From Mesostigma viride (lineage: Eukaryota; Streptophyta; Mesostigmatophyceae; Mesostigmatales; Mesostigmataceae), in the NCBI GenBank assembly GCA_009746045.1, contig RPFO01001396.1, forward strand, positions 37,501 through 58,377: 20,877 nucleotides of DNA, written 5' to 3'. Shown in pieces: positions 1-9,157 of the stretch. The position numbers were made by a program, and so were the translations under genes. The notes beneath the pieces are model-generated. The model saw only the letters and a program-made list of their open reading frames with translations. It ran no database searches and was not told where the DNA came from. Position 1 is the stretch's first letter; every line of letters starts with the position of its first letter.

Positions 1-1063
1 GCAATGAGATTCTCCATGAATGCAAGCTCATAAGTGTATAGATAGAGGTTTGCAAGGAGCCCGGCACAGTTAGTGCCCATAGGGATGCCGATAGCTTGTT
101 GGTATACATTGCCCGCAAAACAGATGAAGGTGTTATCAACAAGATAAGAGATCCAATGGACAAGGTCAGCCTTCGTGATAATATAATTATAACCATCCCG
201 CACGATAGCACCTGCCGCGATCCCTGAGAGCCACGTTGCCGTGGGCTTGGTCTGAGAAACACGCACGTGCAGGTGGTTGCGCCCGTGAGGCCTACGTGCA
301 TACAGACGAGTAAGGAGGCTATCTAAACGAGCTTTCAAATCGTGCAAATCTAGTGTGGTATATAGAGTGGTGAAATCATAGGTGGCTATGGGCATAGGTA
401 TACGTTTCTCTGCTGCTGTCTTAGAACGGCTAAGGGCGGCAAGGCGTAGGCGTACTTGGGCTGAGTCTATGACGATCCAACTACCAGCGCATTCATACCC
501 GGCATTCGACAGCACCTCCACCCATAATGCATTGGCTTCGGGGAGAAGAGCATTCAAAGCATGGCAGATGAGTTTCGAGAGAGGCATCAGTGGGGCTGAA
601 TGCGACGCAGCAATGGTGCGCAAAGCAACAGGAGTTTTGTGCAGCTTAAGAGTGAGATACAGATATGGGAACGTAGTGGTGGTGGCGCGTCGCTGCCGCT
701 TAAGGAATGCCCGAGCAAAAATGTTTTGGCTGTGCAGAAAAGCCCGATGAGCAGCGTGATACTGGCGGTGGACTGTGCACGCTGAACATAGGTAGGGCTG
801 GACGCCAACTCGTGTTGCAAAGTAGCAAGGTAGTGCTTCTTGCATATGAAAGCAAAGTTGTTGGCACTCTTGTCAACACACGTGATGATAAAGTCCTGCT
901 TGAAGTGGTCAAGAAGTGCTTTATCTGTGGTGTTGAGCCAGGTGGTGCGGTGGACCTGCTGGAGACGGTAATCAAGCCTGGTGAGACGTGCATTGCATTC
1001 GTGAATGACGGCGCGAAACCACGGTTCCATGGCAAGGGGAGCAAGCTGTAGGTCCGTGCTCAT
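1..1063 (-). pseudogene. Penelope-like reverse transcriptase, frameshifted and cut by window edge
   Basis: This RT would copy the element RNA at a nicked target. From 1063 to about 780 one frame gives the fingers motif IITCVDKSANNFAFICKKHY. A second frame, from about 779 to the window edge, gives YLTLKLHKTPVALRTIAAS, the motif A region ATYDFTTLYTTL with the first catalytic aspartate, and GIPMGTNCAG followed by LLANLYLYTYE. The roughly 50-residue stretch between the HKTP and DFTTLY motifs is where these elements carry the insertion-in-fingers domain shared with telomerase RT. A one-base loss near 780 separates the frames. Motif C, with the remaining two aspartates, should lie just beyond base 1 and cannot be checked. 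ATG at 1063 overlaps the upstream stop, so reinitiation is possible, but an ordinary frame break is more likely. Confidence 0.85.
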
Positions 1064-2493
1064 GGCATTGCAAATTTGCGCAGTGATGTGGAGAGCAGTG
1101 CATTCACCTCTTTGGCACACGTGCGCTGGACCCACGGCCGAAACTTGGTGCCTTTGGCAAAAAGGTCTACAAGCGTGTGGCTCGGCAGGATGCTGAGGTC
1201 AGCGGTCATGACGTGCTGTGAGGTGGGATCAAGGTACTTGAAATACCGTTGTTGTTGGCAGGGGCAGGGCCCTGCCAAGATGGTGGCCAGCTCGGTGGGC
1301 GTTGTATCGCGGCTGACCTTCCCGTTGCTGAAAACCATTTGTCCCAAGGTGGGAGAGTAATGCCAGGCGGCAATGGGAGTGCCGAAAGTGTTGCGCACCA
1401 CGAGCGGCATCGCAGCCTGCACTTGCGGCAAATGCAGAATGTGTGGCAAACACAGCTCATCCATCGCAGCATGAATGAAAGGTGAGATCAGCAAACGGCG
1501 CGGACGCAGTGCATCTGCATTCCCATTGACACGGTGCCGAATGATACGTGAGAGAAGGCCTCGCAGACTAGTGGCATGGGAGCGGGGGACTTGCAGATCA
1601 GCTGGGGAGCACGACCCGACGGCAATGTGTAAGCTGGTAAGCTTCTTCAAGCTGCAGGCTTCGAGATAGGATGCATGAAAGTTGCCGCGTTGCATAAGCC
1701 GAGACATGTGACGTAAGCAGCGGAGACTGGTGGAGTAAAGGGAAGGATCGGTGGACACATGTGTGGAAGGTGGAGGGGCCGGGGTGACGCTGGGGGGATA
1801 GGGGCGATATGGGTGGAGATTGTGCTTCAGACGCCAGGCACGGATGAACATAAGAGGGCGGGGACGGAGGGGAGGCGGGCGGCGGCGAGACCGAGCTTTG
1901 AAACTCTTGCCTTCAATGCAAAAACCGTGGGGCAGAAATGCATGTAACATTCGTTTCCAAAACGTTTCCCGATGCCCTGCGGCTTTGCGAAAAGCGGCGC
2001 CGGTAAAGGTGCCGGGGACATGTTCCAAGGGGACGACTCGCCAATCCCACCACCCGTATTGGGCCATGGCGCCATGTAGGGGGGTGTCGTCGTTGGCGGC
2101 AGGGCGGCCAATATGAAGGCGGCGTGCCGCTCGGACATGTTCCTGAAAACGCGTCCAGGCATCCCGTTGCGTCTGGCCAACGTAGATACGCTGAGGGTAC
2201 CTGCGGTTGTAAATGGCATAAATGACGCGATGGGTGCTTACGGGGTGTGGGCGAGTGGAGTTGGTAAGCGACAAATGCGTGCGCTGTAAGCGCCGGAGGC
2301 GACGTAGAGTATGGTCATCCTTGCAGTGATGGTTATGGCGCGTGTTGATGCGACAACGCTTCCGCCATGCCTGTGAGGAGATACGATAGGGGAACTGCCG
2401 AGAAATAGCAGTGTACTTCCGGTAATCAATGCCACTGGATTGCCGTATTCTGTGGAGGGTAAGAGCATGCCAGAAAGTCATAAGGTGTTTCAT
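1060..2493 (-). CDS. GIY-YIG endonuclease and CxC linker of a Penelope-like element
   Basis: The 477-residue reading frame is the N-terminal half of the retroelement protein. Residues 90-108 carry the paired GIY-YIG strands (VIYAIYN, then IYVGQT). They are followed by a basic helix with the conserved arginine (TRFQEHVRAAR, about 114-124) and the catalytic glutamate region HRETFWKR (Glu176). The nuclease would nick target DNA for primed reverse transcription. Residues 190-260 are arginine- and proline-rich. Residues 408-450 contain GPCPC, then HVMTADLSIL and GTKFRP, matching the short CxC domain that links endonuclease to RT in permuted Penelope-like elements. I see no CCHH finger, which fits Chlamys. 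The ATG at 2493 is the first in frame but is not otherwise supported. The frame stops at 1060 with an ATGA overlap into the RT frame. Confidence 0.8.
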   Translation of the reverse strand: MKHLMTFWHALTLHRIRQSSGIDYRKYTAISRQFPYRISSQAWRKRCRINTRHNHHCKDDHTLRRLRRLQRTHLSLTNSTRPHPVSTHRVIYAIYNRRYPQRIYVGQTQRDAWTRFQEHVRAARRLHIGRPAANDDTPLHGAMAQYGWWDWRVVPLEHVPGTFTGAAFRKAAGHRETFWKRMLHAFLPHGFCIEGKSFKARSRRRPPPLRPRPLMFIRAWRLKHNLHPYRPYPPSVTPAPPPSTHVSTDPSLYSTSLRCLRHMSRLMQRGNFHASYLEACSLKKLTSLHIAVGSCSPADLQVPRSHATSLRGLLSRIIRHRVNGNADALRPRRLLISPFIHAAMDELCLPHILHLPQVQAAMPLVVRNTFGTPIAAWHYSPTLGQMVFSNGKVSRDTTPTELATILAGPCPCQQQRYFKYLDPTSQHVMTADLSILPSHTLVDLFAKGTKFRPWVQRTCAKEVNALLSTSLRKFAMP

Positions 2494-3540
2494 GATGATT
2501 CAGATGCACTGAGAGCTAAGACATCAAACAGAACCAGAGCGGAGCATATTGAGGTAAGTCAATATTCACTGCGTAACACCCGTTACGCGATAGCGGTGGT
2601 CCATGATGCATCTCCCCGGGGCAGGATGTGGCTAACAACACAGCTGAATGGACTCGGAACATGTGGATTCCCAGTGGGGGGGCCTTCCAATTGTCATACT
2701 TGACACCTCTTTCCTGTAACGAAAAGATTTCCCTTCTTCATGTTCCAGATGAGTCACCGTGCTCCTGCCTTTGTGTTTTTTTGGCGTTTGTAAAGAGATA
2801 TGGGAGGGTAAACAAAAGCAAAGGCTGATATTGCCGTGTGGGGGGCCCGATCCTTGGTTAGTCTCTCAAGTGCCCACAGAAAAACACGAGAGTAGCACAC
2901 ACAGCGCGCAGCCCAGCCTAGCTCCCTCAGTAAAAGTAAAAGAAAAAGGACAAGAACAGCAAAACAAACGAGAACAAGAAAAAGAACAAAACACAGACAC
3001 GTAGTGCAATGTGAGCGGAATGATGGAGGAAGGTGAGAGGGGGACATCGTATTGAATGTGTAGGCATTGAGGCAGCCGAAGCGTCCCATCCCCGGGTACA
3101 TTCGTGGCTTTCAAAAAAGCCACAACCTGCGTGGAAGAGGAAAATGCAGGAACGATGAGTATGATCCTGAAAACGAGGTTGAGGAAACGCGGAGAGGAAA
3201 TGCCGGCCGCTGAAACGATTCCGATGGAACTATGGGTTTCGCCGACATGAGGCGGTGCAGCTGACTATCTCTATGGTGTCGTGTGTGACCGGGAGTGCCG
3301 GTTCACGTGCGCACTCGTCGGACTAGCCCGACGACATGTGTGCTTGGTTGCCCACGGCTGAAATCCTCTTGCCCGTCATGCAAAGGCCACGCCTCCTAGC
3401 CGAAAACGAACTATATTCAACCAATCTAATATCAAAGAGACAACCAGCGCAGGCCAGAAATCGGGAGAATCTGGACCATGGTAGCTCGAGCCTGCCGTTA
3501 TCTTTTCCGCGTTTTCGAGTCGTTCAGGATGATGAAGATC
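2494..3540. other. Intergenic, no gene seen
   Basis: Open frames here are short and show no recognisable motif. Local features are an A- and purine-rich stretch at about 2933-3000 (runs such as AAAAAGGACAAGAAC), a short perfect hairpin at 3104-3123 and a second small inverted repeat around 3317-3334. The 5' end of the Penelope-like element probably falls in the first few hundred bases, but no boundary is visible. Confidence 0.6.
3104..3123. repeat. Perfect short inverted repeat (hairpin)
   Basis: GTGGCTTT and AAAGCCAC form an 8-bp stem with a 4-base loop. There is no T-run or adjacent gene that would make it a terminator. It may mark a transposon edge or be chance. Confidence 0.5.
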
Positions 3541-3576
3541 AGGGAGTTATGTTTCTAATTAATGTTTCTAATTAAT
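3541..3576 (+). repeat. Partial copy of dispersed AT-tailed repeat, with 13-bp tandem duplication
   Basis: GAGTTATGTTTCTAATTAAT matches the end of the fuller repeat copy at 4150-4319 in opposite orientation. GTTTCTAATTAAT is then repeated in tandem (3551-3563 and 3564-3576). Confidence 0.6.
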
Positions 3577-3584
3577 GTGTTGTT

Positions 3585-3647
3585 CGAGACTTTAGGTGGT
3601 GCAGGTGCCCTAGTGCACCTAGAGCAAGTGTTGTTTACATTCCCACC
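3585..3647 (+). repeat. Dispersed repeat, GCAGGTGCCCTAGTGCAC block
   Basis: About 63 bp, almost identical to the reverse complement of 4553-4615. It shares the GCAGGTGCC..GTGCACCTAGA..GCAAGTGTTGTTTACATTCCCACC layout, and related blocks occur at 4150-4319 and 6576-6742. The sub-block GTGCCCTAGTGCAC is itself nearly palindromic. Confidence 0.85.
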
Positions 3648-3898
3648 AGCCCAGTTTGAATACCGTATCCACTCTCCCTCCCTTCTTTCTGACAGTTCTT
3701 TGGACCGCCATGCAGAACAAGACGCGGTGGAAGAGGATTGTCAAGGCTCACACGCCCGACCCTGCACGGGCAAACCACCTCCCCCCAAGCGGAGGAGGCG
3801 TTTTGATGAGTAGGGTAGTTAGGACTTTTCTAGACTAGCTAGATTAGAGTTAGGTTAGTTCGATTACGCGGCTCCTTCCACCCCACCCATCCATCAAG
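3648..3898. other. Insert between two repeat blocks, no confident gene
   Basis: This 250-bp stretch separates two pieces of the dispersed repeat that are much closer in the fuller copies, so it may be inserted sequence. Two overlapping short frames end near 3811-3838. One ends in a basic KRRRRFDE tail after a C-run. They could be the tail of a degraded retroelement ORF, but nothing identifies a family. A TAG-rich stretch follows at 3808-3865. Confidence 0.3.
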
Positions 3899-3960
3899 GA
3901 ATATGTGCTACATGATCTCCCAACGGAGGCATGCTATAATTTAATTTAATTTTAATTTAA
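3899..3960 (+). repeat. Dispersed repeat, TATGTGCTACATG block and AT-rich tail
   Basis: ATATGTGCTACATG..CTCCCAACGGAG is repeated in inverted orientation within 4150-4319. It runs into an AATTTAATTTAATTTTAATTTAA tail, the counterpart of the (TTAA)n tail of the other copies. Confidence 0.75.
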
Positions 3961-4149
3961 TGGATTGTTGGGTGCAAACAGTCCTACCGTCATCTACTAA
4001 TCAGAATAAGTAATAATCAGTCATATATGTAGTCTAGTAATAATTAGTTCTACCGTCATACTCTAATCTATCTACAACATCTACCTACAACATCTCCGTC
4101 CGTCCTACATATAGTCAGCAAAAGTTGGTGCGAGAGGTCCCCAGTTCGA

Positions 4150-4319
4150 TTAATTAATTAATTAATTAATTAGTAGAAACATAACTCCGTTGGGAGTACA
4201 TGTAGCACATATCCCTGAGAAGGGGCATATGTCTTTTAATACATTCTGGGCTACTTCCTACAAGGGTGGGAATGTAAGCTACCCTTGCTCGATCTAGGTG
4301 CACCAGGGCACCTGCACCC
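4150..4319 (-). repeat. Fullest copy of the dispersed repeat family
   Basis: Read on the minus strand it runs: GGTGCAGGTGCCC block, ACATTCCCACCCTTG, AATGTATTAAAA, ATGCCCCTTCTCAGGG, ATATGTGCTACATG, CTCCCAACGGAG, then a (TTAA)n tail at 4150-4172. The same order recurs on the plus strand at 6576-6742. It has no coding capacity, so a short non-autonomous element is likely. The class (MITE, SINE or LTR remnant) is unresolved because terminal repeats and target duplications are not clear. Confidence 0.75.
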
Positions 4320-4696
4320 TCATGATCTTCACACTATGCCCATCTAAGGGGGAGTATGTCATGTGGGGGAAGATCATCATGGCTATACAAGAGCTAGGGC
4401 ATGGCTTCTCGACAGAGAGCATCTCTCTGCATGGCATAGCATGGCTAAATTCTTAATGCGACATCCATGGGGGTCCCATTATAATAGGCAGGGCGCCGGC
4501 TAAATTCTGAAGGCATCATCCATGGGGGCCATTCTAAGCTACTTCCTGCAAGGGTGGGAATGTAAACAACACTTGCTCCAGGTGCACTAGGGCACCTGCA
4601 CCACCCAGAGTCTCGGGCAACGTACCCAGCTATGGGGAGCCCGTCATAGGTGGGAAAGATCAGCTTGGCTATACAAGGGCTAGGGCATGGCTTCTC
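4251..4696 (+). repeat. Direct duplication of about 160 bp
   Basis: 4251-4410 and 4539-4696 are imperfect direct copies. Both begin CTACTTCCT.CAAGGGTGGGAATGTAA, pass through the GTGCAC..AGGGCACCTGCACC block and end GGCTATACAAG.GCTAGGGCATGGCTTCTC. The 4553-4615 portion is the inverted partner of 3585-3647. Confidence 0.8.
4443..4533 (+). repeat. Short direct repeat pair
   Basis: GGCTAAATTCT..ATCCATGGGGG occurs at 4443-4480 and again at 4498-4533, about 56 bp apart, between the two halves of the larger duplication. Confidence 0.75.
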
Positions 4697-4865
4697 AGCA
4701 GATGATCCATCCATCCATCCGATCGAGCCACGAGGTAGCCATGGCTGTCGGAGCTCATAACTTTCACGTTTGAGCGGCCGAATTCAGCTGTGAATATCAC
4801 AATCGCTTCGTCTTTCTTCGACGCACATGCTGATATAATTTTCCGAAGCCATAACGCAATATAAT

Positions 4866-6320
4866 ATGACGAGCAAACGCCCTTTGCCACCACGCAGCCT
4901 GGCGGCTGCGCTCGGCAATGAAAGTCCGTCTGCAGCTTCGGCAGCAGATTCGACCTCAAGCCCGGAAGGCAGCGGTGACACTAGTCGTGCACTGGTGGTT
5001 GCCCAGCCCCCTCACGGGCTTGCCTCGCCCTCTGCATCGCCTGAGCCTAAACGCAGCCGCCCTGAGGATCCGGCTCCCCCTGCCGAGCCGGGCTGGAAAG
5101 AAATCGACTTTGACGCCAAATCAGCCGCATGGTGGACACACTGCAACGCAAAGCCCATCCATTTTATGAGCGCCGTGTTCTACGCGTCGCGCACCTCGCT
5201 TCTTGCCCTGTGCCGGCACCTTGACGCGACCTCGGTCGCCTCATTCCGCCTGGAGGTGGCGTGGCCGGTACTTACATGCCGGATCTGCCCAGCCTCCCCC
5301 GCCCCCGCCTTCAGCTCATCGCCCTCTGCTCCCTCCTCGGGCGCTCTGTCGTCGAGATCTGGGCCCCCACCTCCATGAATGCCACCTCCGAAATCCGCTC
5401 CATCATCAACCAGGCCCTCGTGCAGCACGTGACCCCCCTCACCGCAGATGTGGCGGCCATGGGGGGCACGCTGGCTGCCGAGCTTCCCCTCCTCTCCTCC
5501 ACCACCACCGCCACCTCCAAGCTCCTCGCCTCCACCTCCACCACAACCGACGCCCTCACCGCCCAGCTCCTTGCCATCGACAAGTGCCTGCAGGACAATG
5601 CCATAATAGCCATCGAATGCTTGCAGAGCACCGCCGGCATCACCGCCCAGGCGGTGAAGGACATCGCCGCTCGGTCAGCCCCTGCTGGCCATGCCGGCGA
5701 TGCTCCTCCCATCCCGACCTGGGCGGACATGCTTAAGCAGCACGCCACCTCCACCACCTCCGCCGTCGCCGCCCAGCTTAAGCAGCAGACGCTGGACCTC
5801 CGCGAGGAGGGCGCCGATCGAGCTCGCCAAGCGCAGCCTTAACGTCATAGTCAAGCACTTCGACCCGCTGCAGGACGAGACCCCCGAGACGGCGAGACCC
5901 TTGCCCTGGCGTTTGAGAACAAAATCCTTGTCCCCATGGCTATCACTGGTAACTAGGGCAAGCCGCGGGGGGTGACCCGCCTTCCCCGCTCGCGGGGTAT
6001 AAGGCCCCGGCCCCTCCCCCTTGCTCCTCACCTTTGACACCATGGCGGATAAGATCATGGAGTTCCTCAAGTGTCGCAAGTGGCTTGGGGGGACCGCCTA
6101 CACGCTGGACGACGACTTGACCTTGACGCAGCAACAACGGCGACGGGAGTTATGGCCGACCTACCTTCAGCTTCGGCAGACAGCGGGGCAGAAGCCGGTC
6201 TATACTGGAACTTAGGGGGCGGACATCTACGTCGCCCACAAGCCTTGGCAGGCGACCCCTCACCTGCCGCCCCAGCCACCCCAGCCACCCCAGCCTAGGG
6301 AATATATAGCAGTAGTGTAG
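4866..6320 (+). pseudogene. Retroelement ORF1-like protein (L1 ORF1p architecture), copy A
   Basis: The start at 4866 (MTSKRPLPPRSLA) leads into a low-complexity Ser/Ala/Pro region with PKRSRPEDP. The frame then shifts near 5260. From 5261 to about 5830 it encodes a long alanine/leucine/threonine-rich predicted coiled coil (VVEIWAP.., QAVKDIAARS, AQLKQQTLDLREE). A further shift gives NVIVKHFD, an RRM-like first strand, and another gives ALAFENKILVPMAITGN and a stop. From 6021, LLTFDTMADKIMEFLKCRKW and TLDDDLTLTQQQRRRELWPT resemble the RRM end and C-terminal domain of L1 ORF1p (..F..DK..IL.., L..DLS..TL..RRE..P). Such proteins coat retroelement RNA. TAG at 6213 interrupts, and homology continues (YVAHKPWQA) to TAG at 6318. 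No ORF2 follows, so the copy is dead. Confidence 0.7.
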
Positions 6321-6575
6321 ACTAGAAAGCTTAGTGACGTGGCCATGTATGCCTACGTGATGGGCCCACACCCGCCCTTGCAATAGCCGTAGCAATTTCG
6401 AGTCATGCTTTGCCCATGCAGGGAGTTACTCCCTGCTGAGAGGCCATGTGTACCCTATAGTAGCTATAGCCTAGCCACATACCTTCCACCCCATATGTCA
6501 TGCAGGCCTTCTAGGCCCTCTCCTCAAGCCCCCCCTGGGTGCCTGTGCTTGTTTAGGAGGCATGAACCATCATGG
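6321..6575. other. Non-coding stretch between repeat units
   Basis: No gene is recognised. The first tens of bases, GTAGTGTAGACTAG onward, are shared in inverted form with 6795-6815. Beyond that I see only TAG- and CCT-rich unique sequence. Confidence 0.4.
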
Positions 6576-6742
6576 AGGTGCAGGTGCACCTAGTGCACCC
6601 AGAGCAGGTGATAGTTGTACATCCTACACCTGCAGGTTGTCGCCCTGATTGTATTACAAACCCATAGACGGATGCCCCTTTCTCAGGGCTATTCTCAGGG
6701 CTGATGTGTTACATATGCTCCCCACGGAGCTAATTAATTAAT
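6576..6742 (+). repeat. Second full-length copy of the dispersed repeat family
   Basis: In order it shows GTGCAGGTGCACCTAGTGCACCC, GTATTACAAA, ATGCCCCTTTCTCAGGG, TGTGTTACATATG, CTCCCCACGGAG and TAATTAATTAAT. This matches the reverse complement of 4150-4319 block for block, with small indels. It sits between the two ORF1-like pseudogenes. Confidence 0.7.
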
Positions 6743-6799
6743 GGGGGTCATTATGGGCGCACATGCGCGTGGGCCACATGCTAGGCTAAGCCTGACTAA

Positions 6800-8055
6800 C
6801 TAATCTACACTACTGGTATCATATTCCCTAGTCTGAGGTGGCAGGGGGGGCCTGCCAGGGCTTGTGGTCAACATGGATGACCGCCCCCCTCCAGTATACC
6901 GGCTTCCCCCTTGCGCTCTGCCCGGCCAGCTGAAGGTACTAGGTCGGCCATAGCTCGCGTCGCCGCTGTTGCTGGGCCAGGGTCAAGTCGTCGTCCAGCG
7001 TGAAGCGAGTCCTCGAGAGCTTCTTGCGGCATTTAAGGAACGACAGCTTGTCCGCCATGTACTTAAAGGTGAGGAGCACGGTGCCGGGCCAGCCTTCCCC
7101 CGCGCGCGGGGGAGGCGGACAGCCGCCATGTCCTGAGCTCACCAGTGAGTAGCATGGGGGCAAAAATGGCGCGCTTAAATGCCTCAAGAAGGCTCGTGGA
7201 GGTCTCACCTGCCGGCTGGTCGAAGTGCTTGACGATGACATTGTGGCTGCGCCGGGCGATGTCGGCTTCCTCGCGAAGGTCGAGGGCTTGTTGCTTGAGT
7301 TGTGCCGTGATGGTGGAGGTGCATGGTGGAGGTGGTGTGCTGCTTATAAGCAAGTCCGCCCAGGTGGAGGGAGCATCGCCGGCCGGGCCAGCAGGCGCCG
7401 GCTGGGCGGCGATGTCCTTCACCGCCTGGGCGATGAGGCCGGCGGTGTCATGCAAGCTCTCAAGGGCGGTGGCGCCGTGGCGGTGGCTTGAAGGTGTTGG
7501 TCAAGGTCGAGGAGTTGGGCTTTGATGTCGGCAGTGGAGGCGGAAATGGCGGTGGAGGTGGCGGTGAGGTGAGGAAGTTCAGCAGCCAGCGGGCCACCCA
7601 TTGCTGCTACGTCGGCAGCAAGGGGGGTCACGTGCTGCTGGAAGGCTTCCGTGAGGATGGAACGGAGTGCGGGGGCGGAGATGGATGGAGCCCAGATCTC
7701 GCCGTCAGAGCGCTGGAGAAGGGAGTTGAGGATGGCGTGCTGGAGTTGGGGGCGGGGGCAGCCGCCGGAACAACATGCTGATGTTGGTCCAGCGGCTGCC
7801 GTTGCTGCAGAGGAGGCGATCAAGGTCGTGGAGATGGAGGCACAGGTCGTACAGCGAGGCGTAGGACTTCCCCGAAGAAGATGCATTGCATAGCATCGTC
7901 CGGAGACATGTTGGTCCAGTCGTGATCATCGACCTGGAAAGGTTTGGCCGAAAGCGCGGTTCAGAGGGGCGTGAAGACCCTTCTGTTTTGTCGGCTGAGC
8001 GGGTGCGTTTCGGGTCAGGCGATGCCGATGGCGAGGCATTAACCCGTGTTTTTTT
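6800..8055 (-). pseudogene. Retroelement ORF1-like protein, copy B, 5'-truncated
   Basis: This copy is homologous to copy A in opposite orientation. Reading on the minus strand: ASPSASPDPKRTRSADK near 8037-7985 matches ASPSASPEPKRSRPED of copy A. Then come YASLYDLCLHL, EIWAPSISAPALRSIL and QHVTPLAADVAAMGG, AQAVKDIAAQPAPAG with TWADLL, the long frame 7455-7063 with AQLKQQALDLREEADIARR and NVIVKHFDQ, and finally LLTFKYMADKLSFLKCRK with TLDDDLTLAQQQRRRELWPT ending at 6939. Frame breaks fall near 7790, 7470 and 7070. The match to copy A stops upstream at about 8055, with no equivalent of the MTSKRP start, which fits LINE-like 5' truncation. Homology continues past the stop through HKPWQA to the shared CTAGGGAATAT/CAGTAGTGTAGA flank. 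Confidence 0.7.
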
Positions 8056-8870
8056 AATTAGAACACGATGTATCCGCGTTGTAAGCTTTTTTTAGAACGC
8101 GTATAGCATGCACCTAAGGATTTTTTTTTCATGGTCATGTATATACTTTCCTGAAAGCCCATAAATCAAAGGATTTTTTGAGCTACTCAGACCTACAAAA
8201 TGCTAATTCATTAGAGAGATACACTGGTTTGAATACAGGGGGGTCTGACCATGACCGCGATTTCTTGACCCTAGGTCACAAGTCATGTGCTTATTCACAA
8301 ATGGTTCATGAAAAAAATCTGGCTTCTTGCACGAGCTATTATGGGCAACATATGCAGGCTCTGTGAAACAAAACTCAGGCCCATTGGGCCACTGGAGCTA
8401 TTTTTCATTAGCATCACAATTACAACGCAGTACAACGCATGCAGTGGGAAAAATGAGAGCCCTTCACAACATGACGCAACGCCACGAGCCCCATAAACGG
8501 GGCCATAGTGAGCTTGGAGGGTCAAAACGTTGAAAATAGGTGTTGTATAAGTTATACAGCATCAAACATGCATAAAACATCATGACTGGATGACCTAATA
8601 TGACTGAATATCAGGCAGCCATAGCCAAAGCATCATCCACTCTCACAACGTGTTGAGCACATGCCTCGCGGGAACGGAGGTGCTGGGGGGGCCCACAATC
8701 AATCTACAATACCCATGCCAAATTTTATTACTTGAGGAGACGCCATTTCAACAAATACATGACAATTGATGCTCATTGTGAATGCGTTTCCACATGAAAT
8801 CATTACCATTTCATGCCATTTGGTCACTGGTGCGCTTTCCGCGTGCACTTTTCATTACTAGATTGCTTAA

Positions 8871-8910
8871 ATTTATTAAAATTTATTAACATTTATTAAA
8901 ATTTATTCAA
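8871..8910. repeat. Four tandem copies of ATTTATTAAA
   Basis: Four consecutive 10-bp units, ATTTATTAAA/C, lie at 8871-8880, 8881-8890, 8891-8900 and 8901-8910. The last one has diverged. Confidence 0.9.
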
Positions 8911-9157
8911 GTCGGGGTAAAATTGGCTGTTTTTGTCATAGTGTCATGCACTCGGAGGGTAAGCAAGTGAGACAAGTTGTAGATTATTTACAATTGCACA
9001 ACCCTCTCCACGACCCCGCGAGTTCTATTTATAGAACGAATTATAATTATTGCCAAAATTGTGCACAAGCCTGTGCACAACCCAACCAGTAATTCCCACT
9101 TGAACTTTGAATAGTCAAGTGAATGCTCCAGATGGAGACAGATGTACAGATCGATCT

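Larger units (their letters stand above)
1..2493 (-). mobile_element. Penelope-like retroelement, Chlamys-type (N-terminal GIY-YIG), partial
   Basis: Read on the minus strand, the element shows a GIY-YIG endonuclease, a CxC linker and then a reverse transcriptase. This is the permuted order known for N-terminal EN+ Penelope-like elements (Naiad and Chlamys). The window start removes the end of the RT, including the expected catalytic DD motif, and everything 3' of it. The three conserved blocks lie in three successive frames, so the copy is either decayed or affected by missing bases. No flanking pseudo-LTR or target-site duplication could be recognised near 2500. Family placement rests on domain order and motifs read by eye, not on a phylogeny. 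Confidence 0.85.
6285..6840. repeat. Inverted pair of shared 3' flanks of ORF1-like copies
   Basis: CCTAGGGAATAT..AGTAGTGTAGACTAG at about 6294-6326 recurs as its reverse complement at about 6795-6834 (CTAATCTACACTACTGG..ATATTCCCTAG). Both copies therefore share a 3' untranslated tail directly after ORF1, so each is a separate insertion of the same ORF1-only unit, or the two are products of one inverted duplication. Confidence 0.7.

Noticed and set aside
2933-3000. Poly(A) tail of a retroelement insertion
   Set aside because: It is A-rich but mixed with G and C throughout, and no element body or target duplication could be tied to it.
3104-3123. Rho-independent terminator
   Set aside because: The hairpin has no following T-run and no gene upstream, and the context is eukaryotic.
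3562-3838. Small protein ending KRRRRFDE or RVVRTFLD
   Set aside because: Two overlapping frames compete, neither has a recognisable motif, and the stretch appears to be inserted between repeat blocks.
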